Source of the DNA: Rhizobiaceae bacterium
Lineage (GTDB): Bacteria > Pseudomonadota > Alphaproteobacteria > Rhizobiales > Rhizobiaceae
Assembly: GCA_019635795.1 (NCBI GenBank)
Contig: JAHBYV010000004.1
Coordinates: forward strand, 62,001-126,000
DNA length: 64,000 nt
Direction: 5' to 3'
Part shown: in pieces, positions 51,719 through 60,828 of the stretch
Layout of the letters: every line of letters begins with the position of its first letter
How positions within the stretch are numbered: the first letter of the stretch is position 1
Position numbers and translations under genes: made by a program
The notes under the pieces: model-generated
What the model was told of the DNA's origin: nothing
What the model saw: only the letters and a program-made list of their open reading frames with translations
Database searches by the model: none

Positions 51719-52257
51719 GCTGTTCCTGCAGTATTTACGATAGGGGCTGCGATTGTCAGTGCGAATACATGTTCGCGCTCAAATGCGATATGCCTTCGCA
51801 CACTATCGAAAAAGGCGCGTAGCATGAACCCGAGCGCTTCCGGGTTCTGAATTTGGCCGCCACGCCCTATCCCTTGCAACTGCTCGCATATCTCCTCTGC
51901 GGCCCCTTCATCGTAAACGTGTTCTGTTTTGAGTCTCAGAACCGTTGCCCCACGGGTAGGGTGCTGCTTAACGTCGCGCTCAAATATAGGAAATAGGACT
52001 TTTTCCTCATAGCCATGTGCTTCATGCAGCAGAGGCAGAAGCCTTGATGCAACCCGAATGCAAGTGTCTTTATCGACATGATGTGGCAGGCTATCAGCTA
52101 TCGACTCGAGCTGGTCGCAAATCTGCATTTTCTCTGCATAAACAAGAGCTAATTGAACGCAGGGCGCCTGATCTTCCTGCTTGCAAACATCGCTGGCTGC
52201 GCATTGGTCAACGCAGTTGCATTCAAGGACTGTTTTAGATCTCGCAGCCGCCTTCAC
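51715..52257 (-). CDS. Hemerythrin-domain protein
   Basis: 180 aa, helical with His/Glu iron-ligand pattern: LPHHVDKDTCI, LLHEAHGYEEKVLFPIFE, TEHVYDEGAAEE, RRHIAFEREHVFAL. An unusual Cys-rich N-terminus (ECNCVDQCAASDVC). GTG 52257 with GGGGAGAAG upstream. Divergent from the cbb3 oxidase operon; the shared intergenic region carries an FNR box, so low-oxygen control of both is likely. Possible role in O2 or NO sensing or iron-sulfur repair (inference). Its stop overlaps the previous gene's stop by 4 bases. Confidence 0.85.
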   Translation of the reverse strand: MKAAARSKTVLECNCVDQCAASDVCKQEDQAPCVQLALVYAEKMQICDQLESIADSLPHHVDKDTCIRVASRLLPLLHEAHGYEEKVLFPIFERDVKQHPTRGATVLRLKTEHVYDEGAAEEICEQLQGIGRGGQIQNPEALGFMLRAFFDSVRRHIAFEREHVFALTIAAPIVNTAGTA

Positions 52258-52310
52258 TGCCTTCTCCCCGTTTTGAGCAGATAAGCTATGCCTAATTGAC
52301 GCAGTTGGTT

Positions 52311-52324
52311 TTGATCTGGATCAA
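52311..52324. promoter_or_regulatory. FNR/FixK-type box upstream of ccoN
   Basis: TTGATCTGGATCAA, a perfect match to the TTGAT-N4-ATCAA consensus, 62 bases before ccoN and 54 bases before the hemerythrin start on the other strand. Confidence 0.88.
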
Positions 52325-52386
52325 GGCAATTAATGGCGCGCGATTCTAAGCGTCGCTCCAAGCCCGGAAATCCATGAGAGGGGTCG

Positions 52387-53997
52387 ATGAGGTACGGTAA
52401 AGAAGTTGCACTTATTGTGCTATTCGCGTTCCTGGCATTGCTAGGCGCGGCGTTTGCTGCGGACGATCTGTTCCGCCAGCACATGTGGGTCCTGTTTTTT
52501 GTGTTGTCAGCGGGTACGGTTGCCTTGCTGCGGAACACAAGCTTTGCGCCAGCGGCTCCGGTTGATCCTGACGCCTATTTGGATGGTCCAATCCGCTATG
52601 GTGCGATTGCGACGGTCTTCTGGGGTGTTGTTGGATTCCTTGTGGGTGTGATTGCTGCCTTGCAGCTCGCATATCCAGACCTGAATTTCGGACCTTGGTT
52701 CAATTTTGGTCGCGTAAGGCCCCTGCACACTTCTGCTGTCATCTTCGCATTTGGTGGCAATGCTTTGATTTCCACCTCATTATACGTGGTGCAAAGGACA
52801 AGCCGCGCGCGTTTGTTCGGGGGAAATCTCGCGTGGTTCGTGTTCTGGGGCTACCAGCTGTTCATCGTTATGGCTGCGACCGGCTACTTGCTCGGGATCA
52901 CACAAAGCCGCGAATATGCAGAACCGGAATGGTATGTTGACCTCTGGCTTACGGTGGTCTGGGTTGCCTATCTGATTGTCTTCCTTGGAACGATCTTCAA
53001 GCGCAAAGAGCCGCATATTTATGTGGCGAACTGGTTCTACCTGTCCTTCATCATTACGATTGCGATGCTGCATGTGGTGAACAACCTGTCCATGCCGGTT
53101 TCGCTGTTGGGATCACGCAGCTACTCGCTGTTCTCCGGCGTGCAGGATGCGTTGACGCAGTGGTGGTATGGACATAACGCGGTAGGTTTCTTCCTGACTG
53201 CCGGCTTCCTTGGAATGATGTACTATTTCGTTCCCAAGCAGGCTGAGCGCCCTGTCTATTCATATCGCCTGTCGATCATTCACTTCTGGGCGCTGATCTT
53301 CCTGTATATCTGGGCAGGTCCGCACCATCTGCATTACACGGCGTTGCCGGATTGGGCGCAAACCCTTGGCATGGTGTTTTCAATCATGCTCTGGATGCCG
53401 TCTTGGGGTGGTATGATTAACGGCCTGATGACTCTGTCTGGTGCCTGGGACAAAATCCGTACCGATCCGATTATCCGCATGATGGTGACCGCTATCGCTT
53501 TCTACGGCATGTCGACCTTTGAAGGGCCGATGATGTCGATAAAGGCGGTCAACTCGCTTAGCCACTATACAGATTGGACGATTGGTCACGTGCACTCGGG
53601 CGCGCTTGGCTGGGTCGGTATGATCTCATTCGGTGCAGTTTATTACATGGTTCCGAAGCTCTGGAATCGTGAACGGTTGTATTCTTTGCGGATGGTAACC
53701 TGGCACTTCTGGTTGGCCACTTTGGGGATTGTAGTTTACGCAGCCGTCATGTGGGTGTCGGGTATCATGCAGGGCCTGATGTGGCGTGAATACGACGATC
53801 AGGGCTTCCTTGTTTACTCGTTCGCCGAAACTGTAGCGGCCATGCATCCATACTATGTCATGCGTGCGATCGGTGGTGCGATGTACCTCGTTGGTGGTTT
53901 GATCATGGCCTACAACATCACCATGACAATCCTCGGCTATCAGCGCGACGAAGCTCCTGTTGACGGACGCGCGCCGGCCCTCCAGCCCGCAGAATAA
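52387..53997 (+). CDS. ccoN: cbb3-type cytochrome c oxidase subunit I
   Basis: 536-aa catalytic heme-copper oxidase subunit with 12 predicted helices. Low-spin heme His in [14 protein letters not shown] and the partner in HVHSGALGW; CuB ligands in [10 protein letters not shown] and GPHHLHYT. High-affinity terminal oxidase of the microaerobic respiratory chain. First gene of ccoNOQP, directly downstream of an FNR box. Confidence 0.97.
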   Translation: MRYGKEVALIVLFAFLALLGAAFAADDLFRQHMWVLFFVLSAGTVALLRNTSFAPAAPVDPDAYLDGPIRYGAIATVFWGVVGFLVGVIAALQLAYPDLNFGPWFNFGRVRPLHTSAVIFAFGGNALISTSLYVVQRTSRARLFGGNLAWFVFWGYQLFIVMAATGYLLGITQSREYAEPEWYVDLWLTVVWVAYLIVFLGTIFKRKEPHIYVANWFYLSFIITIAMLHVVNNLSMPVSLLGSRSYSLFSGVQDALTQWWYGHNAVGFFLTAGFLGMMYYFVPKQAERPVYSYRLSIIHFWALIFLYIWAGPHHLHYTALPDWAQTLGMVFSIMLWMPSWGGMINGLMTLSGAWDKIRTDPIIRMMVTAIAFYGMSTFEGPMMSIKAVNSLSHYTDWTIGHVHSGALGWVGMISFGAVYYMVPKLWNRERLYSLRMVTWHFWLATLGIVVYAAVMWVSGIMQGLMWREYDDQGFLVYSFAETVAAMHPYYVMRAIGGAMYLVGGLIMAYNITMTILGYQRDEAPVDGRAPALQPAE

Positions 53998-54008
53998 GGA
54001 CTGTTGTC

Positions 54009-54740
54009 ATGTCTTTGATGGATAAGCACGTAATACTTGAGAAGAACGCGACGCTGCTGCTGGTTGGCTCGTTGCTGGTGGTAACGGTGGGTGGTCTCGT
54101 TGAGATCACCCCGCTGTTCTACCTTGAGAACACTATCGAGAAGGTCGAGGGTATGCGGCCTTACTCACCGCTGGAGCTGGCAGGTCGCAATATCTACATT
54201 CGAGAAGGCTGCTACGTCTGCCATAGCCAGATGATCCGACCTTTCCGCGACGAAGTTGAGCGCTACGGCCACTACAGCCTTGCTGCGGAATCCATGTATG
54301 ATCATCCGTTCCAGTGGGGATCGAAACGTACAGGGCCAGATCTGGCTCGTGTTGGTGATCGCTATTCGAACGCCTGGCATGTCCAGCATCTTGCCGATCC
54401 ACGCTCGGTTGTTCCTGAGTCGGTGATGCCTGCTTATGCCTTTCTCAAAAACAAGCCGCTCGATGTGAAGAATTTCTCTACACATCTTGTCGCGAACGCG
54501 CGTGTAGGTGTCCCTTATACGCAAGAGATGATCGATAACGCGAATATGGATTTGGTCGCGCAGGCTGACCCAAACGCCGACACCACCGGCTTGGAAGCCC
54601 GTTATCCCAAGGCGAAGTTGGGGGATTTTGATGGCAATCCGGCAGCGCTGACCGAGATGGATGCGCTTGTCGCTTATCTACAGATGCTTGGCACGTTGGT
54701 CGATTTCAAGACCTACGATGAAGTCAAAAATCAGCGCTAG
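54009..54740 (+). CDS. ccoO: cbb3-type oxidase subunit II (monoheme cytochrome c)
   Basis: 243 aa. One N-terminal membrane helix, a single heme c site CYVCH, followed by [18 protein letters not shown] and a distal Met for heme ([12 protein letters not shown]). Accepts electrons and passes them to CcoN. Confidence 0.97.
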   Translation: MSLMDKHVILEKNATLLLVGSLLVVTVGGLVEITPLFYLENTIEKVEGMRPYSPLELAGRNIYIREGCYVCHSQMIRPFRDEVERYGHYSLAAESMYDHPFQWGSKRTGPDLARVGDRYSNAWHVQHLADPRSVVPESVMPAYAFLKNKPLDVKNFSTHLVANARVGVPYTQEMIDNANMDLVAQADPNADTTGLEARYPKAKLGDFDGNPAALTEMDALVAYLQMLGTLVDFKTYDEVKNQR

Positions 54741-54749
54741 GAGGTTGTT

Positions 54750-54902
54750 ATGGAAACTTATACCGCCATGCGCCACTTTGCTGACAGTTGGGGCCTGCTG
54801 GGCATGGCCATCTTCTTTGTCGGTGTAGCTGTGTTTGCATTCCGTCCGGGCAGTAAGAAGTCTGCGCGCGACGCCGCGAATATTCCTTTCAAGGAAGATT
54901 GA
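54750..54902 (+). CDS. ccoQ: cbb3-type oxidase subunit CcoQ/FixQ
   Basis: 50 aa, too short for many gene callers. ATG 54750 follows AGGAGGTTGTT. One transmembrane segment (LLGMAIFFVGVAVFAF) and a charged C-terminus ending in IPFKED. Small assembly or stability subunit, sited exactly between ccoO and ccoP. Confidence 0.93.
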   Translation: METYTAMRHFADSWGLLGMAIFFVGVAVFAFRPGSKKSARDAANIPFKED

Positions 54903-54903
54903 G

Positions 54904-55767
54904 ATGAGCGAGAAGCATATTGACGAAATCTCCGGTGTGGCCACGACGGGCCATGAATGGGACGGCATAAGGGAATTGAATAACCCATTGCCGCGCTGGT
55001 GGGTGTGGACATTCTATCTCACCATCCTATGGGCTATTGGCTATACGATCGCTTATCCGGCATGGCCTCTGCTCAATAGCGCTACCCAGGGTGTTCTTGG
55101 CTTTTCAAGTCGAGCTGATGTCAAGAAGGAGCTCGCTGCTGCACAAGAGGCGAAGGCGAGCTATGTGTCCGCGATTGCTTCAAAGTCAGTTGAAGAAATC
55201 CAGGCTGACGAGACGCTGCGCACCTTTGCAACGGCTGCTGGTGCAGCCGCATTCAAGGTGAATTGCGTTCAGTGCCACGGGTCTGGCGCGGAAGGGTCCA
55301 AGGGCTTTCCAAACCTCAATGACGATGACTGGTTGTGGGGCGGCAAAATCACCGACATTCAGCAGACCATCGCGCATGGCATACGGTTTGATACTGATGC
55401 GGATACAAGGGTTTCGGAGATGCCTGCATTCAAGGAGATGCTGCAGCCACAGGAGATTAAGGATGTTTCTTCATACGTCGCATCATTGATGGGCTTCACG
55501 GTTGACGAGACGCGCATCGAGCCCGGCAAGGTAGTTTTTGCGGCCAATTGTGCTTCATGCCATGGGGCAAATGCGATGGGTATGCAGGATCTCGGCGCGC
55601 CAAACCTCACCGACAGCATTTCGCTTCTGGTTCACTCCGAAGCTGATATCGAGAGTCAGGTGCGAGCACCGAAGCATGGTGTAATGCCTGCCTGGCAGGC
55701 CCGTCTTGGTGAAAGCACGGTCAAAGAACTTGCAACCTATGTCTATTCGCTGGGCGGTGGCAAGTAA
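54904..55767 (+). CDS. ccoP: cbb3-type oxidase subunit III (diheme cytochrome c)
   Basis: 287 aa. One N-terminal helix (WWVWTFYLTILWAIGYT) and two heme c motifs CVQCH and CASCH. ATG 54904 is one base after the ccoQ stop; an in-frame upstream extension to 54835 lies in ccoQ. Receives electrons from soluble or membrane cytochrome c. Confidence 0.97.
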   Translation: MSEKHIDEISGVATTGHEWDGIRELNNPLPRWWVWTFYLTILWAIGYTIAYPAWPLLNSATQGVLGFSSRADVKKELAAAQEAKASYVSAIASKSVEEIQADETLRTFATAAGAAAFKVNCVQCHGSGAEGSKGFPNLNDDDWLWGGKITDIQQTIAHGIRFDTDADTRVSEMPAFKEMLQPQEIKDVSSYVASLMGFTVDETRIEPGKVVFAANCASCHGANAMGMQDLGAPNLTDSISLLVHSEADIESQVRAPKHGVMPAWQARLGESTVKELATYVYSLGGGK

Positions 55768-55787
55768 GCCCGAGGCAGCGTGAACAC

Positions 55788-55808
55788 GGGTCCGGCAATG
55801 CCGGGCCC
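55788..55808 (+). terminator. Hairpin after ccoP
   Basis: Nine-pair stem GGGTCCGGC / GCCGGGCCC (one G-U) with an AAT loop. No T run follows, so it may attenuate or stabilise rather than terminate. Confidence 0.5.
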
Positions 55809-55825
55809 GGCCAACTTTCAAGTGT

Positions 55826-55839
55826 TTGACGTAGGTCAA
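55826..55839 (+). promoter_or_regulatory. FNR/FixK-like box upstream of ccoG
   Basis: TTGACGTAGGTCAA, palindromic and one base per half different from the TTGAT consensus, 70 bases before ccoG. Suggests oxygen control of the maturation operon. Confidence 0.65.
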
Positions 55840-55908
55840 CGCACCGTGCGCCGTGGTGTGATTTATGGCGTCGGTATCGCCCGGGACTAAACGGGCAGGA
55901 GTGAGATA

Positions 55909-57468
55909 ATGTTGGATACGGGCGAAGTCGAAAGACTTGAGGTGAGCGCGGTAAACTCCGCGCAGTTGCGCCAGCCGCTCTACGCCAAACGGACAAAAAT
56001 TTTTCCCAAGCGTGCGGTTGGGCGTTTCCGTAGCTTCAAGTGGATCGTCATGTTCGTGACACTTGGAATCTACTACCTCGTTCCTTGGTTGCGTTGGGAC
56101 CGAGGACCCTACGCGCCCGATCAAGCGGTTTTGGTCGATCTTGCGAACCGCAGGTTCTATTTTTTCTTCATCGAAATCTGGCCGCAGGAGTTTTACTTCG
56201 TCGCCGGCCTTCTTGTTATGGCCGGGTTCGGCCTGTTCCTGGTTACCTCAAGCGTCGGTCGCGCATGGTGTGGATACACCTGTCCCCAGACTGTCTGGGT
56301 TGATCTCTATATCGCGGTCGAGCGCTTTATCGAGGGCGATCGAAATGCTCGCATAAAGTTGGATCAGAGCGGCTGGTCGGCTCGCAAGCTTGCTTTGCGG
56401 ATCACGAAGCACTCCATTTGGCTGGCAATAGGTGTTGCTACCGGTGGTGCATGGATCTTTTATTTTGCCGACGCGCCGACACTTTTCATGGACTTGGTCA
56501 CAGGGCAGGCGGTGCCGATCGCATATATTACGGTCGCTGTTCTTACCGCGACGACGTATGTGTTTGGCGGATTGATGCGGGAACAGGTGTGCACATATAT
56601 GTGCCCATGGCCGCGCATCCAGGCTGCAATGCTCGACGAAAGGTCTCTGACAGTAACCTATAATGATTGGCGCGGAGAACCGCGTACGCGCCATGCCAAG
56701 AAGGCTGCTGCTGCAGGTCAAACCGTCGGCGATTGTGTGGATTGCAACGCCTGTGTCGCCGTTTGCCCGATGGGAATTGACATTCGCGATGGCCAACAAT
56801 TGGAGTGCATCACCTGTGCGCTCTGCATAGATGCTTGCGACAGTGTGATGGACAAGCTGGGCAAGGAGAGAGGCTTGATCGCCTACGCGACGCTTGCTGA
56901 TTACAACCATAACCTTGCAATTGCTACTGGCGGCGGAGCTCAGCCGATCAATCCGGATTTGGTTCGCGACGAGTCGAAGAAGATCAGGCCTGAGTTCCTC
57001 AACTTCAGTCTTCGTGAGTTGCTTCGGGTACGTACCCTCGTTTACTTTGCTGCGTGGTCTGCAGTGGGTATGCTCATCGTTTATGGGCTGCTGACACGTG
57101 ATCGTTTGGAGGTAAATGTCCTGCATGACCGCAATCCGCAATTCGTGCAGTTGTCTGACGGGTCGATTCGCAATGGCTTTACTGTAAAGTTGTTGAATAT
57201 GATCCCAGAGCCGCGGACAGTGATTGTGACTTTGCAGGGCCTGCGGGGCGCGCAAATGAGCGTCGTTGGGTTGGAGCAGCCTGAGGATCGCTCCTTCGCC
57301 GTCCATGTTGAGCCGGATAAGCTCAAGACACTGAAAGTGTATGTTCGGCAACCTGCAGAAAACATCGCGGGGCAGTCGCAATATTTCAATTTCGTTGTTG
57401 AGGACAAGGCGAGTTACGAAACCGACACTTATAGGGCGACGTTCGAAGCTCCGGAGATAGTGAAATGA
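55909..57468 (+). CDS. ccoG: Cytochrome c oxidase accessory protein CcoG (FixG/RdxA)
   Basis: 519-aa membrane iron-sulfur protein needed for cbb3 maturation (copper reduction). Two 4Fe-4S clusters: CVDCNACVAVCP and CITCALCIDACD, plus extra Cys pairs CGYTCPQT and CTYMCPW in the membrane part, and a C-terminal Ig-like domain. Start of ccoGHIS. Confidence 0.96.
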   Translation: MLDTGEVERLEVSAVNSAQLRQPLYAKRTKIFPKRAVGRFRSFKWIVMFVTLGIYYLVPWLRWDRGPYAPDQAVLVDLANRRFYFFFIEIWPQEFYFVAGLLVMAGFGLFLVTSSVGRAWCGYTCPQTVWVDLYIAVERFIEGDRNARIKLDQSGWSARKLALRITKHSIWLAIGVATGGAWIFYFADAPTLFMDLVTGQAVPIAYITVAVLTATTYVFGGLMREQVCTYMCPWPRIQAAMLDERSLTVTYNDWRGEPRTRHAKKAAAAGQTVGDCVDCNACVAVCPMGIDIRDGQQLECITCALCIDACDSVMDKLGKERGLIAYATLADYNHNLAIATGGGAQPINPDLVRDESKKIRPEFLNFSLRELLRVRTLVYFAAWSAVGMLIVYGLLTRDRLEVNVLHDRNPQFVQLSDGSIRNGFTVKLLNMIPEPRTVIVTLQGLRGAQMSVVGLEQPEDRSFAVHVEPDKLKTLKVYVRQPAENIAGQSQYFNFVVEDKASYETDTYRATFEAPEIVK

Positions 57469-57959
57469 GCGCAAGCCAGCGGGTAAAGAGCTTTAATGGT
57501 CGCCATATGCTTGCAATCATGCTTGGCTTCTTTGGCGTGATCATCACCGTTAATATGACCATGGCCTATTTCGCGCGCGCCAGTTGGACCGGCCTCGTAG
57601 TCGAAAATTCGTATGTGGCGAGTCAGCAGTTCAACGCAAAGATGGCTGAGACCCGCGCGCAGGAAGCACTCGGTTGGACTAGCGCACTTACCTTGGAGGG
57701 CGGCAAAGTTCGCTATAATCTGACAGATCGCGCAGGCCATTCGGTCAGCCTGAAAAGCGTTACCCTGAAGTTTATGCATCCGGTGGATGATCGAGAAGAC
57801 ACTGTGGTCGAAATGGTTCGCGGTGGAGACGGGATCTATGAGGCGTTTCATCCGTTAAATGACGGGGTCTGGCTCGCTGAAATATCTGCGGACGCAGGTC
57901 TGGAAAAGCCATACCGGGAATTGTTGCGGCTCCAATTGGAACGGGGAAGCAGGTTATGA
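57465..57959 (+). CDS. ccoH: cbb3 maturation protein CcoH/FixH
   Basis: 164 aa, one N-terminal membrane helix (MLAIMLGFFGVIITVNMTMAY, shown in part) and a periplasmic domain ending in GVWLAEISADAG. Overlaps ccoG and ccoI by 4 bases each. Acts in assembly of the oxidase. Confidence 0.94.
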   Translation: MSASQRVKSFNGRHMLAIMLGFFGVIITVNMTMAYFARASWTGLVVENSYVASQQFNAKMAETRAQEALGWTSALTLEGGKVRYNLTDRAGHSVSLKSVTLKFMHPVDDREDTVVEMVRGGDGIYEAFHPLNDGVWLAEISADAGLEKPYRELLRLQLERGSRL

Positions 57960-60190
57960 GCTGCTGCGCACCTGGTGCCGATATGGCCCTCCAGGTGGCG
58001 GGCGCGTTGCCATCGGATGACGAGGTGTTGCTTTCCTCGCGAGAGCTCGGCAATGACTTGCGGCAGGTTGAGCTTTCGGTTCCCAACGTACATTGCGCCG
58101 CGTGTATTCAATCGGTGGAACGTGCGCTCTGTGCATTGCCGAACGTCGAACGGGCTCGGGTCAATCTTTCAACGAAGCGTGTCACGGTTCAATGGCGCGG
58201 GGGCACATTGCCACCAATCATTAATGCGCTTGCGCAAATTGGCTATGTTCCCAACCTTTTCAGTGCCGACCAGATAGCTAGTGACAAAGCTCTTTCTGAA
58301 TTGTTGAGGGCGGTTGCGGTTTCCGGATTTGCAGCCGCAAACATCATGCTGCTTTCCGTTTCGGTCTGGTCAGGTGCGGAAGGTTCAACCCGGGATCTGT
58401 TTCATTGGGTTTCAGCCCTCATCGCAATACCGGCACTACTTATTGCTGGCCGTGTCTACTATCGTTCAGCCTGGTCTGCGCTTCGGCACGGGCGAATGAA
58501 TATGGATGTGCCAATCGCGATAGGCGTGACGATGGCTTATGCTCTAAGCCTCTATGAGACAATCACGCACGGTGAGTATGCCTATTTCGATGCTTCGGTT
58601 ACCTTGCTTTTCTTTTTGCTGATCGGGCGCACGCTTGATCACATGATGCGCGATCGCGCGCGTTCTGCTGTGCTTGGGCTGGCTCGATTGCAGCCGCAGG
58701 GTGCGGTGGTGGAAGAGCGCGATGGGCGCAGGGAATATCGACCCGTCGCTGAGGTGGTTGAAGGTTCGCGGCTCTTGCTTGCCGCAGGCGAGCGTGTACC
58801 GGTCGATTGTATCGTGGTTGAAGGCACGTCAGATGTGGACGCGGCCATTACGAATGGCGAGAGTGAGCCTGTTCCGGTAGCACAAGGCACTGAGCTCCAG
58901 GCGGGTGTATTGAACCTGACGGGTCCGCTGGTGTTGCGAGCCTTGCGGCCAGCATCCGCTTCATTTCTGGCGGAAATGACGCGACTGATGGAGGCTGCTG
59001 AAGGCGGAAGAGCGCGCTACAAGCGCATCGCCGAGCGTGTTTCAGCTCTCTATGCTCCTGTTGTTCATTTGACCGCCTTGGTGACGTTCATTGGCTGGAT
59101 GGTGGCGACCGGGGATTGGCACCGGTCTGTTACTGTTGCGATTGCAGTTCTTATAATAACTTGCCCTTGCGCCTTAGGTCTGGCGGTTCCAATCGTTCAG
59201 GTCGTAGCCGCACGGCGATTGTTTGAGGGCGGCGTCATGATGAAGGATGGAGCGGCTCTTGAGCGGCTGGTCGGCGTCGATACTGCCCTGTTCGACAAGA
59301 CCGGTACCTTAACGCAAGGCACATTGCAGCTTGTCAATCTTGGAAAGATAGATCCGGCACTGCTGGAGATAGCGCGCTCTCTCGCCGTTCATTCACGGCA
59401 TCCTGTATCGAGGGCGCTCCTTGCAGAGGGGGCGGACAGCTCCGTTCAGTTGACCGATATTGTAGAAGTTCCTGGATGCGGCGTTAAAGGCGTACTGGGT
59501 AAGGACGAGTGGACGCTGGGCAGGGCACAGTGGGCGGCGCCAGCGTCTCCCGATGCGAAGGGGACCGTGCTTGCAAAGAACGGTGTTGAGGTTGAGCGCT
59601 TCACTTTCTCGGACAGAATTCGTCCAGGTGCCAGGCAAATGGTTGCTGACCTCAGACAGGCAGGAATATCAGCATCGATCATTTCCGGGGATGTGAAATC
59701 TCAGTGTGATGCCGTTGCGGCGCAACTTGGGATCAATGATGTATCGTCCGAGTTATTGCCATCTGACAAGGTTGAGCGGGTCAAGCTCCTCGTGGAAAGT
59801 GGCCGAAACGTTTTGATGGTGGGCGACGGGTTGAACGACGCTCCGGCCTTGGCGGCGGCAAATGTCTCGATTGCACCAGCCACGGCTGCCGATATTGGCC
59901 GCAATGCTGCTGATTTCGTTTTCCTTGGGGAAAGTCTGGAAGCGGTGCCCCTTGCGCTAACGGTTGCACGTAAAGCTGATCGATTGGTTAGAGAGAATAT
60001 CGGCCTTGCAATTGTTTATAATATACTGGCCGTGCCCATCGCCATCCTTGGATATGTCACCCCACTGATTGCTGCCATCGCGATGTCCGCTTCCTCGCTG
60101 CTCGTGATTGGTAACGCGATGCGCCTCATGGCGCGCAGGAAACACAGATCGGAAAATCCCGTATATTCGACGAGAGGGGTTGAAGCTTGA
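57956..60190 (+). CDS. ccoI: Copper-exporting P1B-type ATPase for cbb3 assembly (CcoI/FixI)
   Basis: 744 aa. N-terminal metal-binding domain with HCAACIQS (Cys47, Cys50) plus an extra CC near the start; membrane CPC motif at residues 403-405; phosphorylation site DKTGT with Asp447; ATP domain GDGLNDAPAL. The actuator motif reads NGES rather than the usual TGES. Delivers copper to the cbb3 active site from the cytosol. Overlaps ccoH and ccoS. Confidence 0.95.
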   Translation: MSCCAPGADMALQVAGALPSDDEVLLSSRELGNDLRQVELSVPNVHCAACIQSVERALCALPNVERARVNLSTKRVTVQWRGGTLPPIINALAQIGYVPNLFSADQIASDKALSELLRAVAVSGFAAANIMLLSVSVWSGAEGSTRDLFHWVSALIAIPALLIAGRVYYRSAWSALRHGRMNMDVPIAIGVTMAYALSLYETITHGEYAYFDASVTLLFFLLIGRTLDHMMRDRARSAVLGLARLQPQGAVVEERDGRREYRPVAEVVEGSRLLLAAGERVPVDCIVVEGTSDVDAAITNGESEPVPVAQGTELQAGVLNLTGPLVLRALRPASASFLAEMTRLMEAAEGGRARYKRIAERVSALYAPVVHLTALVTFIGWMVATGDWHRSVTVAIAVLIITCPCALGLAVPIVQVVAARRLFEGGVMMKDGAALERLVGVDTALFDKTGTLTQGTLQLVNLGKIDPALLEIARSLAVHSRHPVSRALLAEGADSSVQLTDIVEVPGCGVKGVLGKDEWTLGRAQWAAPASPDAKGTVLAKNGVEVERFTFSDRIRPGARQMVADLRQAGISASIISGDVKSQCDAVAAQLGINDVSSELLPSDKVERVKLLVESGRNVLMVGDGLNDAPALAAANVSIAPATAADIGRNAADFVFLGESLEAVPLALTVARKADRLVRENIGLAIVYNILAVPIAILGYVTPLIAAIAMSASSLLVIGNAMRLMARRKHRSENPVYSTRGVEA

Positions 60191-60369
60191 CCAATCTTGT
60201 CTTCCTCATTCCTGCGGCGCTTTTCCTCGGCGGTATGAGCCTGCTCGGATTTCTATGGGCTTTGCGGAGCGGCCAATATGAGGATTTGGACGGGGCCGCC
60301 CACCGCATTTTGCTTGATGACGACAAAGAAGCGAATTCAGGGAAAGAACGGTCACCTCAAGCGAGATGA
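60187..60369 (+). CDS. ccoS: cbb3-type oxidase assembly protein CcoS
   Basis: 60 aa with one membrane helix (LVFLIPAALFLGGMSLLGFL, in part) followed by the CcoS signature WALRSGQYEDLDGAAHRIL. Starts in the ccoI stop (ATGA overlap region). Completes the ccoGHIS set. Confidence 0.95.
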   Translation: MTNLVFLIPAALFLGGMSLLGFLWALRSGQYEDLDGAAHRILLDDDKEANSGKERSPQAR

Positions 60370-60412
60370 TCGTTCGATCTTTTACGGTCGTGCAGGCTGC
60401 TATTCAGGTTGA

Positions 60413-60766
60413 TCAGTGTTTGGCCAGCCAAGCCTTCAGCTGGGCTATTTCGCGTTCCTGCGCCGCAATAATATCCTCGGACAGTTTTCGAATTTCAGGG
60501 TCCGATCCATATTTAAGCTGGGCTTTTGCCATGTCTATCGCCGCTTGATGATGAGGGATCATACCCCGCGCAAAGTCGATATCTGCGTTTCCGGTCGGCG
60601 TGATGGCGTTCGTGGCCATGTGCATTTCGTCCATTGCAGCCTTGTAGGCTTCTGCCGCCGGGCTTTCCTTGGCGCTCGCCCCATGCCCTGAATGATCTTG
60701 GGCAGCAGCAACTTGCGTGAAGGTGAGTGAGGCTGCGATTGCTGCGAATAGTATCGTACGTTTCAT
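60413..60766 (-). CDS. DUF305 periplasmic protein
   Basis: 117 aa with a signal peptide ([20 protein letters not shown]) and a four-helix ferritin-like DUF305 domain: [20 protein letters not shown] (one motif), [20 protein letters not shown]. The family binds copper in some cases and lies near copper genes; here it is convergent with the cco maturation operon, which fits a copper link (inference). Confidence 0.9.
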   Translation of the reverse strand: MKRTILFAAIAASLTFTQVAAAQDHSGHGASAKESPAAEAYKAAMDEMHMATNAITPTGNADIDFARGMIPHHQAAIDMAKAQLKYGSDPEIRKLSEDIIAAQEREIAQLKAWLAKH

Positions 60767-60828
60767 ATGTAGCTCCTGCTTTGGTACTGAAAGCAGGAAT
60801 CACGATAAGGGTTCCAGCCGATGGAAGC

